This document shows positions 10,014 through 18,886 of a DNA stretch of 64,000 nucleotides, in pieces. A program made the translations under genes and the position numbers. A model generated the notes under the pieces. That model ran no database searches and was not told the DNA's origin. It saw only the letters and a list, made by a program, of their open reading frames with translations. How positions within the stretch are numbered: the stretch's first letter is position 1; each line of letters begins with the position of its first letter. Source of the DNA: Lysobacter enzymogenes. Its GTDB lineage: Bacteria > Pseudomonadota > Gammaproteobacteria > Xanthomonadales > Xanthomonadaceae. The stretch covers positions 5,344,501 through 5,408,500 of the forward strand of contig NZ_CP067395.1 of NCBI RefSeq assembly GCF_017355525.1, given 5' to 3'.

Positions 10014-12062
10014 ATGCCGTCGTACCGATCTGTTCCGCGCACCTTCCGCCGCCCGCTCGCCGCCGCGCTCGCGCTGGCGCTGGCGGCGTGTCCGCCGGTG
10101 TTCGCCAAGACCCCGAAGGTGCTGTTCATCGGCACCGACGGTTTCCGCGGCGATGTCTACGGCGCCGTCGCCACGCCGAATCTCGACGCGCTGGTCGCCG
10201 ACGGCTATCTCGCCCGCGAAGGGCTCACCGCCGACACCGCGATCAGCGGCACCGGCTGGTCGTCGCTGTTCACCGGGGTGGAGCGCGACAAGCACGGCGT
10301 CTACGACAACAGCTTCAGCGGCAAGAACTACGCCGATTGGCCGGACGTGCTGACCCGGATCGAACGCGCCGCGCCGGGCAAGAACACCGCGGTCGCGGTG
10401 GCGTGGTCGCCGCTGGCGACGCAACTGCCGTGGACCGGCGTGGACACCGTCTACGACGCCGGCAGCGACGCCAAGGTGCTGGCCAAGGCGCTGGAACTGC
10501 TGGCCCAGCCGGCCGCTCCGGACGCGCTGCTGCTGGACTTCAACGAACCCGACGGCGCCGGCCACGCCGGCAGCTATTTCAACCGCGACGCCGACGGCTA
10601 CACCGCGGCGATCCGCGGCGTCGACGCGTCGATCGGCCGGCTGATGGCGGCGCTGCGCGCGCGGCCGACGTATGCCGACGAGGATTGGCTGGTCATCGTC
10701 GGCACCGACCATGGCGGTTCGGTGCACCACGGCCACAACACCCCGGAAGACCGCAAGACCCTGATCGCCTTCAGCGGCGCGTCGGTGCCCAAGCTCGGCC
10801 TGGAGCCGTTGCGGCTGGCGCCGCGTCAGGTCGACGTCGCGCCGAGCATCCTCGCCCACCTCGGTCTGGCGGTGCCGGCCGGCCTCGACGGCCGTCCGAT
10901 GCAGCGGCCCGCGCGCGAGGCCGCGCCGGCGTTCGGCGTCGAGCTGCTCGCCAACGGCGACGCCGAGTACTCGGTCGGCCGCCGCGACCGCGGCTACGAC
11001 AGCGACGTGCCGGGCTGGCGCAAGGGCCGCGGCGGGCAAGTGGTCGACTATGCGCAATACCCGTGGCTGCCGGCGCGCCCGGCCGGCGGCGGCGCCAACC
11101 TGTTCATCGGCCGCGACGCTTCGCGCAGCAACACGCTGAGCCAGCGCGTCGACCTGCGCGGCCTCGACCTGAGCGCGGCGCGCTTCGCGCTGTCGGCCGA
11201 CCTCGGCGCGTCCAGCGGCCACCGCGCGCGGGTGTTCCTGCGCTTCTACGACCCGCGGCGCATGGCCAGCTTCGGCAGCGGCAGCGTCGGCCACGTGTTC
11301 CGCGGCGGCGACTACTACCGTTACGACATCGCCGCCGACCGCGTCGCCAGCGGCTACCCGCAGCCGATCGCCAGCAACTGGACCGGACTGGAGCGCTTCG
11401 CCGGCGGCGCGCGCGACATCGATGCGGCCTTCGACGGCGGCAACGGCAAGGCGTTTTTGTTCAAGGGCGACCAGTACATCCGCGTCGATGTCGCCGCGCG
11501 CAGCGCCGATCCGGGCTATCCCTTGCCGATCGCCGGCCACTGGCCGGGCCTGGAGAAATTCGCCGGCGGCGCGCGCGATCTCGATGCGGTGCTGATGTTC
11601 AGCCGCAGCCAGATGTATTTCTTCAAGCGCGATCAATACATCCGCTACAACCTCGACCTGGATCGCGCCGAGCGCTACTACCCGGCGTATTTGTCCGAAG
11701 CGACCTGGTCCGGCAGCGGCGAATGGCCGGCGCATTGGGCCGGCGCGTTGAATTTCGCCAACGCCAAGTCGTATCTGTTCAAGCCGGGGCAGTACCTGCG
11801 TTACGACCGCGCGCTCGACCGCGCCGATGCCGGCTATCCGGCGCCGATCACCGCCGGCAACTGGCCGGGCTTGCAGGACTTGTACGCCGGTGCCGCGTTC
11901 GAACTGGCGCCGGCCGGCGGCAGCGGCGCGATGCAGCGTTACCGGCTCGACGGCGCGGTGCCGGCCGATGCGCAATGGGCCGAAGTCGAGATCCGCTTCG
12001 AACACGGCAATGCGCAGGGCGATGCGTTCGCCGACAACCTGAGCCTGACGCTGCAACGCTGA
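10014..12062 (+). CDS. Secreted alkaline-phosphatase-superfamily phosphodiesterase with a hemopexin propeller
   Basis: A 682-residue exported protein. Its start, ATG 10014, has AGGAG at 10003. A signal peptide ends near residue 31. Residues 34-290 are an alkaline-phosphatase/phosphodiesterase domain: metal ligands in GTDGFRGD (Asp42), DFNEPDGAGHAG and VGTDHGG, with His in HHGHN; the nucleophile by position is Ser78 in ISGTGWSSLFTG. Residues 310-412 begin a jelly-roll-like domain, which appears to resume at 640-682. Between them are four hemopexin-type repeats (GHVFRGGDYYRYD, AFLFKGDQYIRVD, MYFFKRDQYIRYN, SYLFKPGQYLRYD). It may release phosphate or phosphonate from esters outside the cell. No copy of the 13-bp operator precedes it. 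Confidence 0.85.
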   Translation: MPSYRSVPRTFRRPLAAALALALAACPPVFAKTPKVLFIGTDGFRGDVYGAVATPNLDALVADGYLAREGLTADTAISGTGWSSLFTGVERDKHGVYDNSFSGKNYADWPDVLTRIERAAPGKNTAVAVAWSPLATQLPWTGVDTVYDAGSDAKVLAKALELLAQPAAPDALLLDFNEPDGAGHAGSYFNRDADGYTAAIRGVDASIGRLMAALRARPTYADEDWLVIVGTDHGGSVHHGHNTPEDRKTLIAFSGASVPKLGLEPLRLAPRQVDVAPSILAHLGLAVPAGLDGRPMQRPAREAAPAFGVELLANGDAEYSVGRRDRGYDSDVPGWRKGRGGQVVDYAQYPWLPARPAGGGANLFIGRDASRSNTLSQRVDLRGLDLSAARFALSADLGASSGHRARVFLRFYDPRRMASFGSGSVGHVFRGGDYYRYDIAADRVASGYPQPIASNWTGLERFAGGARDIDAAFDGGNGKAFLFKGDQYIRVDVAARSADPGYPLPIAGHWPGLEKFAGGARDLDAVLMFSRSQMYFFKRDQYIRYNLDLDRAERYYPAYLSEATWSGSGEWPAHWAGALNFANAKSYLFKPGQYLRYDRALDRADAGYPAPITAGNWPGLQDLYAGAAFELAPAGGSGAMQRYRLDGAVPADAQWAEVEIRFEHGNAQGDAFADNLSLTLQR

Positions 12063-12319
12063 GCCGCGACGGGCGGCCGTCGCGCCGGCGAGCGCCGGCG
12101 CGGCGGCCGCAGCCGCGGCGCAGGCGAGTCCACTGCGACTGAACGCGCTGAACCCAGCGCCGGCGCAAGCCGCGCCGGCGCGACGACTGCGATTGCGTTC
12201 CGAACGAACTGTGACCGCGAACGCGCGGCCGGCGCCGGACGCTCGGATCGGGGCCGCGATTCGCTTCCGCTTCGTGCCGGGATCGGCAAAGCTTCCCGCA
12301 GGGGAACAGGGAGCGGGAT

Positions 12320-14458
12320 GTGGTCAAAGGCAAGGTCAGGCGTTCGATCGCAGCGGCGGGACTGGTGTTCGCGGCCTTCGCCGCGCCCGCCTCGGCGGGG
12401 GTGCAGCAGGCGCAGGCGTGCGCGGCGGCGACCGCGGTGCTGCCGGATCCGGCGCAATGCCTGCGCGACTACGAACTCGGATCCGCAGCCGATCGCGCCG
12501 CCGCGCTGCGGGCGCTGTACCAGCGCGAAATCGAACACGTCGACCGCCAGCAGTTCGCCGAAGCCTCGCGCCTGCTCGACTGCGCCGAAGCGGTGACCGG
12601 CGCCGAACCGCCCGCGGCCGCCGCGGAGGAGTTGTACCGCCATCGCGGCGTGCTCGAATTCCGCCGCGAATGCCCGCTCGAGGCGTTGGGCTGGTTCCGC
12701 CGCGCCCTGGCCCAGGGCGAGCGCGGCGGCAACCGTCTGGCTCAGGGCAAGAACTGGAAGAACATCGGCGCCGCGCTGCTGCGCCTGGGCGATTACCGCG
12801 GCGCGTTGCAGGCGCAGACCACGAGCCTGAGCTTGCTGCGCGATCTGCCGGGCGGGCAATCGGCGGGCACGCTCAACAATCTCGGCGACCTGTACCGCGA
12901 CATGGGCGATACCGCGCAGGCGGCGCGCTACTACGGTCAGGCGCGCGAGGTGCATCTGCGCGCCGGCAACCCAGCCGAAGCGGCGCATACCCTGGAAGCC
13001 TGGGGCGCGGCCGTGCTCGACAGCGGCGATGTCGCCGGCGCCGAACGCCTGCTGCTGCAATCGCGCGACGAGTTGCTGCAAACCGACAAGCACAAGTACC
13101 TGCAACGCACTTACGCGCAACTGGCCCGCGCTGCCTTGGCCCGCGACGACACGGCCGCGGCCGCGCGCTGGGTCGACAGCGGCCTCGCCGCAGTGGCGAC
13201 GGGCGAGGGCGAACTCGTGCCGGCGCCGCTGCAATTGCAGGCGATCCTGGTCGACCTCAAGCGCGGGCAGGCGCGCGCCGCGCGCGATCGCGCGGCCGCC
13301 GCGCTGCAACCGATGGCCGAACTCGACAGCGACCGTCCGGCGCTGCTGGCCGCGCTGGCGTCCGCGCACGAGGCGCTGGGCGAATGGCCGCAGGCGATGC
13401 AGGCCTTGCGCGAATCCGAACGCGCCGCGCGGGTGTTGCGCGAAGCGCAATACGACCGCGAGACCAAATGGCTGCAAGTGCGGTTCGAAACCGCCGAACG
13501 CGACCGCACCATCGCCGCGCTGGCCGCGCAGAACCGCGTGCGCAGTCTGGCGCTGTGGCTGACCGTGGTGTCGGCGCTGGCCGCGTTGCTCGGCCTGACC
13601 GTGTTCTTCCTGCGCCGCCAGCACCGCGCGCGGGTGCGCGAGGCGGCGCGGCGCGCGCGTCTGGACGAGGAAATCGACTACTACCGCCGCGCCGCCGACG
13701 AGCTCGGCGTCGACCGCGCGCGCCTGCAGGCCGCGCTGGACAGCCGCGAAGACGCGGTGCTGGTGCTCGACGGCGCCGGCCAGGTGCTGGCCGCCAACCG
13801 CGCCGCCAGCGAACTGGTCCAGCCCGGCGCGGCCGCGCCGGTGGCCGGGCGCGGCTTCGGCGAACTGCTCGCGGGCGAAGATGCGCAGCGCTTCGCCCAG
13901 GCGCTGGAACACCTGGAAGAATCCTCGGCGCCGCAGCGGCTGGCGTTCTCGTTCGGCGGCGAACGCTTGCACGCGCAGTTGAGCGAAAGCGGGCAGGGCG
14001 AGGGCTCGCTGGTGCTCGGCCTGCAACGCGCCGGCCATGCGGCGGCGGCCGATGCGGCGCACCCGAACGAAGCCGAGGCGGCCGACACGGTCGCGCTCGA
14101 CGTGGCCCCGGCCGGGCCCGGCGACGAAGCGCTGCGCACCTCGTTCCGCCGCGCCCTGGTCGAGCTGATGCTGGCGGTGGTCGAAGCCTGGGAGCGCAGC
14201 ACCGGCCAGGGCCGGCTGGAACTGGCGGAGAAAAGCCGGATCTGGCGCGTCACCGTCGACGACGGCCGCCTGCGCGCGCGGGCGATGGAGCGTTACCTGA
14301 GCCTGTCCAAGCTGCCGCGCCAGCCGCGCTGGCGCGATGTGCTGCGGTCGGGCTATTACGTGCTGGCCGAATGCGCGCTGGACGAAAGCGTGCGCGGCGA
14401 ACTGCAGCGCCACGTCGACGCGGTGCTGGCCTACACCCGCCGCAACGCGCTGGTATGA
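12320..14458 (+). CDS. Membrane TPR sensor with a PAS-like domain and an unassigned C-terminal domain
   Basis: A 712-residue protein starting at GTG 12320. It has a signal peptide (cleavage after PASA) and a periplasmic tetratricopeptide region to about residue 400 (for example NWKNIGAALLRLGDYRGALQ and LNNLGDLYRDMGDTAQAARY). One transmembrane helix follows (about 412-432, LWLTVVSALAALLGLTVFF), then a coiled stretch and a PAS-like domain (about 472-570). The last 105 residues form a separate domain with LAEKSRIWRVTVDDGRLRAR and LPRQPRWRDVL. I find no kinase H-box, ATPase, GGDEF or DNA-binding helix-turn-helix. It is probably a sensor whose output is unknown. Confidence 0.8.
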   Translation: MVKGKVRRSIAAAGLVFAAFAAPASAGVQQAQACAAATAVLPDPAQCLRDYELGSAADRAAALRALYQREIEHVDRQQFAEASRLLDCAEAVTGAEPPAAAAEELYRHRGVLEFRRECPLEALGWFRRALAQGERGGNRLAQGKNWKNIGAALLRLGDYRGALQAQTTSLSLLRDLPGGQSAGTLNNLGDLYRDMGDTAQAARYYGQAREVHLRAGNPAEAAHTLEAWGAAVLDSGDVAGAERLLLQSRDELLQTDKHKYLQRTYAQLARAALARDDTAAAARWVDSGLAAVATGEGELVPAPLQLQAILVDLKRGQARAARDRAAAALQPMAELDSDRPALLAALASAHEALGEWPQAMQALRESERAARVLREAQYDRETKWLQVRFETAERDRTIAALAAQNRVRSLALWLTVVSALAALLGLTVFFLRRQHRARVREAARRARLDEEIDYYRRAADELGVDRARLQAALDSREDAVLVLDGAGQVLAANRAASELVQPGAAAPVAGRGFGELLAGEDAQRFAQALEHLEESSAPQRLAFSFGGERLHAQLSESGQGEGSLVLGLQRAGHAAAADAAHPNEAEAADTVALDVAPAGPGDEALRTSFRRALVELMLAVVEAWERSTGQGRLELAEKSRIWRVTVDDGRLRARAMERYLSLSKLPRQPRWRDVLRSGYYVLAECALDESVRGELQRHVDAVLAYTRRNALV

Positions 14459-14486
14459 GCGGCAGCGGCGGGCGCGGGCGGCGCCG

Positions 14487-15005
14487 TCACTTCTTCGGCG
14501 GCGCCTCGACGGTGTAGCAGATCACGCACAGGCCCTGCAGCACCACGGTGCCGGGGTTGGCGGCCTTGTAGGTGTAGCGGATGTGGTGGTCCGGCGAGAG
14601 ATAGCTCGGCGGCGCGGTCACCTCGGCGACCGGAACCGGGCCGCTGGCTTTGCCGCCGTCCTGGGCGCCGCCCTGCAACTGGGCGCAATACTCCGCCGAC
14701 ATGATCCGGGCCACGTGCCAGTGGTCGACCTGGCCGCACGATTTCGCCGAGACCCCGCCGGCGCCGCCGCCGGCCGGGCACGAGCCGGGCGGCCGCCGCA
14801 TCAGGTCGGCATGGAAGTCGGCGACCTGCTTGGAGGTGAAGGCGAACTTGCCGACCGGCTGGACCTGCACGCCGTCGACATAGCACTGCGGATTGGTTTG
14901 GTGGGCCTGGGCGCTGCCGGCGGTCAGGGCGGCGGCGAGGATCGCGATCTTGGCGGTCTTGGCGGTGGCGGAGGTGAAGCTCATTCCCTTGAACAGCGGG
15001 CGCAT
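14487..15005 (-). CDS. Small secreted six-cysteine protein of unknown function
   Basis: A 172-residue exported protein. The ATG at 15005 is chosen because CCAGGAG sits a few bases upstream; an in-frame ATG seven codons earlier has no such site. The signal ends after GSAQA near residue 35. The mature part starts HQTNPQCYVDG and contains six cysteines (in PQC, GSC, KSC, EYC, GLC and VIC), enough for three disulfides. A His-rich DHWHVARI and DHHIRYTY could bind metal. I recognise no family. It is convergent with the TPR sensor gene, 28 bp away. Confidence 0.7.
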   Translation of the reverse strand: MRPLFKGMSFTSATAKTAKIAILAAALTAGSAQAHQTNPQCYVDGVQVQPVGKFAFTSKQVADFHADLMRRPPGSCPAGGGAGGVSAKSCGQVDHWHVARIMSAEYCAQLQGGAQDGGKASGPVPVAEVTAPPSYLSPDHHIRYTYKAANPGTVVLQGLCVICYTVEAPPKK

Positions 15006-15633
15006 CGGTGATTCTCCTGGCTGCATCGCGGGGAGCGCGACGCAGTCAGCCTAGGAGCCGGCCGGCGCGGCGTCCAAGCAAATAGCGGGCACAAAAGGGG
15101 ACGATATCCGCGCGAATTTGCCGGGTTTCACGCTACGCGCGTGACCCGGTTCGCGACTGTCCCGGCGCGGGCGCGCAGGCGCGCCGAAACGTTCCCGCCT
15201 TGTCCCGGTTCGATCCCGGCTTGGGCCTCGCCAGCCGCGGCCGTGCGGGGCTAAATGAATCCCGTCGCCGCACCGTCCCGATGGCCTGGTCCGAGCCCCA
15301 AGCGTGGGCCGCAGGCCGCACGGGCGGGACGCGGCGGCGACGGTGGAGGCACAGGCACACGGAGGTGCCGCCCGTCCCGTGCCGGCCAAGGATGCGCCGG
15401 TGCGGTCGGCGACGGCGTGCGACGCGCGCCTGCTGGCGGGTAGCGACCGGTTCGACGGGGGAGCCAGCGAACCGGACGACGCGGGCTATGGCGGGTCAGG
15501 CCGCCATAGCCCGCGGAAGGATCGGCGCGGCCGCCCCGGTCGAGTTCCGCTCCTGGCTGTTCGTCACCCGCCGGAACCCGCCCGATCGCGTCGCCGGCAT
15601 CGCAGCCGGCAACGGTTCGGCCGCCGCGCCCTT
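15006..15633. other. Non-coding gap between the six-cysteine gene and the FAD oxidase
   Basis: About 630 bp without a credible gene. Frames here have the composition of random GC-rich DNA and no ribosome-binding sites. The only structure I see is the perfect hairpin at 15481-15514. The six-cysteine gene presumably has its promoter in the 15010-15120 part, where the DNA is less GC-rich. Confidence 0.6.
15481..15514. repeat. Perfect 14-bp inverted repeat downstream of the FAD oxidase
   Basis: Arms GCGGGCTATGGCGG and CCGCCATAGCCCGC match perfectly around a 6-base loop. It lies about 120 bp after the end of the phosphonatase-MFS-oxidase unit. There is no T run on either side, so it may stabilise the transcript end rather than act as a classical terminator. 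Confidence 0.8.
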
Positions 15634-16788
15634 TCAGGCCGCGCGGCGCACCGCCGCATAGCGGCCGTCGACGATCTCCTCGGCCAGCCCGAAGCTTAGG
15701 GTCATGCCGAGCCCGCCGCCGCCGACCGCGTTGACGATGGTCACCCCCGGCAAGGGTTCGGCGACGAACTCGCTGCTGCCGTCGGTCAGCTTCGGATAGA
15801 TGCCGTGCCAGGTCTGGATCGGCCGCGGCTCGGACAGGCGCAGGAAGCCGGACAGGTAATCGAGCACCCGCGCGTTGACCGCGTGTTCGTCGAACGGGTC
15901 GTGGGTGTGGGCGTAGGCGTGCGAGTCGCCGACGGTGATCTCGCCGCGGCCGTTCTGCGCGGCCATCACGTGGATGCCCAGTTCGATCAGCTCGCCGTAC
16001 TGGGCCTGATAGCGCGCGCGCAGCGGCGCCACATCGGCGGCCTGCTGGAAGCCGGCGTAGTGCACCAGCGACAGGCCGCCGCACAGCGCCGCGCCGAGGC
16101 GCAGGCCGTCGGCCGGCGGCGCCAGCCGCATCATCTGCAGCTTACAGCGGGTCAGCGGCGCGGCGGCGTAGACCTGCGGGAACAACTGTTCGAACTCGGG
16201 CCCGCTGCACACGAACACCCGGTCGGCCTCGAACCGGCGCGCGCCCGACTGCACCCGGCCGGTTTCGACCGCAGTGACCGGCGTGCGCCAATGGAATTCG
16301 ACGCCGTAGCGTTCGTGCAGATAGACCGGCAGCGCGGCCAGCGCCTCGCGCGGATCGACCAGCATTTCGTCGCGGTTGAACAGCGCGCCGTGCAGGCCGT
16401 CGGCGACCAGCGCCGGCGACTTCGCCAGCGCCTCGTCGCGGCCGAGCAGCGAACACGGACGCAGCGCGCGGTTGGCCTGCGCGTACTGCGCCAGCACGTC
16501 CCATTCGTCCTGCGCGTAGGCCAGGTGCAGCGAGCCGCAGGGGTCGTGCCAGAGTTTGGCGCCGTCGACGACTTCCTGCCAGATCGCGCGCGAGCGCAGC
16601 GCGCGCTCGTAGGCGGCGCCGTTGGTCACGCCGATCGGCCAGATCATGCCGAAGTTGCGCACCGACGCGCCGACCGCGCGGTCGTAGCGTTCCAGCACGG
16701 TGACGCGGTGGCCGCGCACGGCCAGCGCGCGGGCGATGGCGAGGCCGACGATGCCGGCGCCGACGACGAGTACGGATTGTTTTTTCAT
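15634..16788 (-). CDS. FAD-dependent aminophosphonate oxidase (TIGR03364-type)
   Basis: A 384-residue DAO/glycine-oxidase-fold flavoenzyme. The ADP-binding motif VVGAGIVGLAIARAL is at residues 8-22, followed by VLERYDRAVGASVRNFGMI. The end motif VNAVGGGGLGMTLSFGLAE holds the flavin. This subgroup is known for sitting next to phosphonatase-like hydrolases, and some members oxidise N-methyl-aminoethylphosphonate or aminoethylphosphonate directly to phosphonoacetaldehyde. Here it is the third gene after the phosphonatase-like and MFS genes (24 bp gap). No phnW transaminase is present, which fits an oxidative first step. The substrate is inferred. Confidence 0.85.
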   Translation of the reverse strand: MKKQSVLVVGAGIVGLAIARALAVRGHRVTVLERYDRAVGASVRNFGMIWPIGVTNGAAYERALRSRAIWQEVVDGAKLWHDPCGSLHLAYAQDEWDVLAQYAQANRALRPCSLLGRDEALAKSPALVADGLHGALFNRDEMLVDPREALAALPVYLHERYGVEFHWRTPVTAVETGRVQSGARRFEADRVFVCSGPEFEQLFPQVYAAAPLTRCKLQMMRLAPPADGLRLGAALCGGLSLVHYAGFQQAADVAPLRARYQAQYGELIELGIHVMAAQNGRGEITVGDSHAYAHTHDPFDEHAVNARVLDYLSGFLRLSEPRPIQTWHGIYPKLTDGSSEFVAEPLPGVTIVNAVGGGGLGMTLSFGLAEEIVDGRYAAVRRAA

Positions 16789-16812
16789 GCGGTGATTTCT
16801 ACGCGAAGCGTT

Positions 16813-18102
16813 TCAGGCGGACGCCAGCGCCGGCGCCTGCGCGCGGCGTTGGACGCGGTGATGGAAGTACGCGGCCGAGGCCAGCAGGCAGGCGCCGCCG
16901 ACCGCGCTCAGCGCGAGCACGATCTGGGCGAAGAACTGGGTCCACGACAGTTGCAGGCCGGAGAATTCCTTGGCCAGCAACACCGCGACGCTGCCGAGGT
17001 AGCCGAACGCGTCGGACAGGTACATCAGGAAGCCGACGTTGCCGGCGACGCGGAAAGTCGCGATCAGGCGTTCGTAGAACACGCAGTTGAACGGCACGTA
17101 GGCCAGATACAGACCGAAGCCGACCAGCGCCAGCCACCACAGCGGCGGCAGGGTGCCGGCGCGGAACGCGAGGGTCGCGGCGCCGGCGACCAGCAGGCCG
17201 GCGAACATCAGCGCATGCAGCGCCATCAGGCCGCGCAGGTTGTCGCGGAACCACGTCAGACCCGCGGTCAACGCGAGAACGGCCAAGGCGACCGGCGTTT
17301 CGATCAAGGCGAATACACCGGCGTTGTTGCCGTAACCCAGGTCCGCGAACAATTCGGCTTCGAAGTTGTCGCGAAAATCCCGCACCACCGTCAGCGCGAC
17401 ATAACACCCGATCATCAACGCCAGCCCCGGCAGAAAGCGGCGCACGAACGCCAGCCGCTCGGCCCGGTTCATCGGCAGGCGCTCGCTGCGCGCGGCGCGG
17501 TCGGCGGCGTCGGGTTCGGGCACGCGCTCGAGCAGGCGCAGCGCGATCAGCAACGGCGGCAGGAACAGCAGGCCGGTCAGGAACGGCATCCAGAACTCGT
17601 CCACGCCCGACAGCAGCAGCCACTTGCCGACGCTTTTGACGATGCCCGAGGCCATGATGAAGCTCGACGCCAGAATCGCGCCCATCGCCTCGGTCGTGCG
17701 GCGCCCTTCCAGGTAGCTGAAAACCAGACCCCAGACCATGCCCAGCGGCAGGCCGTTGAGGAACAGGAAGCCGATGTTCCACGGCGCAGGCACCAACGCG
17801 AAGCCGAGCAGGGCCAGCCACGCGCTGCCGATCAGCAGCAGCATCAGCGGCGCGCGGCGCTCGCGGCGCAGGCCGCCGATCACGCCGATGCCGATGAACT
17901 TGCTGCACATGTAGCCGAGGATCTGCGCGACCACCAGCCAGACCTTGTAGTCCACGTCGAGCCACTGCTGGCCGTGGAACGAGGCCGCGGCGAACGGCTT
18001 GCGGAACGCGTACATGCTCGCGTACGCCATCAGCGCGGCGCCGCCGGCGAGCAGGGTCACCTGCCACGAGCGCAGCGTCGCGGCGTCGATGCGCGGTTTC
18101 AT
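16813..18102 (-). CDS. DUF5690 MFS-type transporter
   Basis: A 429-residue membrane protein with about twelve hydrophobic segments and the MFS-like start AYASMYAFRKPFAAASF, which resembles organophosphate:phosphate antiporters. FSYLEGRRTTEAMGAILASSFI and FGYLGSVAVLLAKEFSG are characteristic of DUF5690. The ATG overlaps the phosphonatase-like stop in an ATGA. It is the likely inner-membrane carrier for the substrate of this unit, with the TonB receptor at 5377 serving the outer membrane. The carrier role is inferred. Confidence 0.85.
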   Translation of the reverse strand: MKPRIDAATLRSWQVTLLAGGAALMAYASMYAFRKPFAAASFHGQQWLDVDYKVWLVVAQILGYMCSKFIGIGVIGGLRRERRAPLMLLLIGSAWLALLGFALVPAPWNIGFLFLNGLPLGMVWGLVFSYLEGRRTTEAMGAILASSFIMASGIVKSVGKWLLLSGVDEFWMPFLTGLLFLPPLLIALRLLERVPEPDAADRAARSERLPMNRAERLAFVRRFLPGLALMIGCYVALTVVRDFRDNFEAELFADLGYGNNAGVFALIETPVALAVLALTAGLTWFRDNLRGLMALHALMFAGLLVAGAATLAFRAGTLPPLWWLALVGFGLYLAYVPFNCVFYERLIATFRVAGNVGFLMYLSDAFGYLGSVAVLLAKEFSGLQLSWTQFFAQIVLALSAVGGACLLASAAYFHHRVQRRAQAPALASA

Positions 18103-18803
18103 GCAGCGTGACCGCGGGCGGCGCCGTCGCGCGCGGCGGCGCCGATGCCGAGCAGCGCCGGCAGTTCGAACAGCGAATCGACGATGGCGTCGGGGCGGTA
18201 CGGTTCCAGCTCGGCGCGGGTGAACGCGCCGGTGGTCACCGCCACCACCAGGCCGGCGCCGGCGTTGCGGCCTTCGTCGATGTCGACTTCGGTGTCGCCG
18301 ATCTTGACCAGCGCCGACGCGTCGTCGAGGCCGAAGCGGCGCAGCAGCGCCTGGGCCATATGCGGCGCGGGGCGGCCTTCGGGCACTTCGTCGCTGGCGA
18401 TCAGCGCGTCGATGCGGCCGCGCCAGTCCAGGCGCGCGACGATGGCCTCGGCGATGTCGCGCGAAAAACCGGTGTTCAGCGCCACCTGGATGCCGTGCGC
18501 GCGCAGCAGGGCGAAGGTCGATTCCGCGCCCGGCAGCGGCGCCACGCCCGGCGCTTCGCGGTAGCAGCGCAGCATGCGCGCGACGAAATCGTCGTGGATC
18601 GCCTCGACCTTGGCCGGCGCGGCCGCGTCGCCGAGCAGGCGCGCGATCGCCTCGGGCTTGCGGTAACCCATCAGCGCGCGGCAGGTCTCCGCCTCGATGG
18701 GGTGGCCGGCGGCGGTCATCGCGCCGACGAAGGCCTGGGCGACGAAGCCCGGATCCGACACGGTGGTGCCGGCGATATCGAACAGGGCGAGGCGGTAGGT
18801 CAT
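18099..18803 (-). CDS. Phosphonatase-like HAD hydrolase (TIGR03351-type)
   Basis: A 234-residue HAD hydrolase close to PhnX, which breaks the C-P bond of phosphonoacetaldehyde. The first motif is DIAGTT (Asp9 nucleophile, Ala11, Thr13), the DxAGT form specific to phosphonatases. The cap has MGYRKPEAIARLL with Lys49 in the place of the Schiff-base lysine. NTGFSRD is motif II. An Arg in EGRPAPH replaces the usual HAD lysine. IGDTEVDIDEGRNAG is the acidic motif. ATG 18803 aligns with the family; a start 17 codons upstream would add an unrelated tail. It is the first gene of its unit, 84 bp after an operator. Confidence 0.88.
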   Translation of the reverse strand: MTYRLALFDIAGTTVSDPGFVAQAFVGAMTAAGHPIEAETCRALMGYRKPEAIARLLGDAAAPAKVEAIHDDFVARMLRCYREAPGVAPLPGAESTFALLRAHGIQVALNTGFSRDIAEAIVARLDWRGRIDALIASDEVPEGRPAPHMAQALLRRFGLDDASALVKIGDTEVDIDEGRNAGAGLVVAVTTGAFTRAELEPYRPDAIVDSLFELPALLGIGAAARDGAARGHAA

Positions 18804-18886
18804 GGAAGCCGGAGGCGCTGCGGAACAGGCCTCCAGCTTGGGCGCCGGGCGCAACCCGGTGATGACACCGCGGGGACAGGCGGGTG

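Noticed and set aside
15051..15661. Several short frames in the gap after the six-cysteine gene
   Set aside because: Composition is random, there are no ribosome-binding sites, and frames on both strands overlap without preference.
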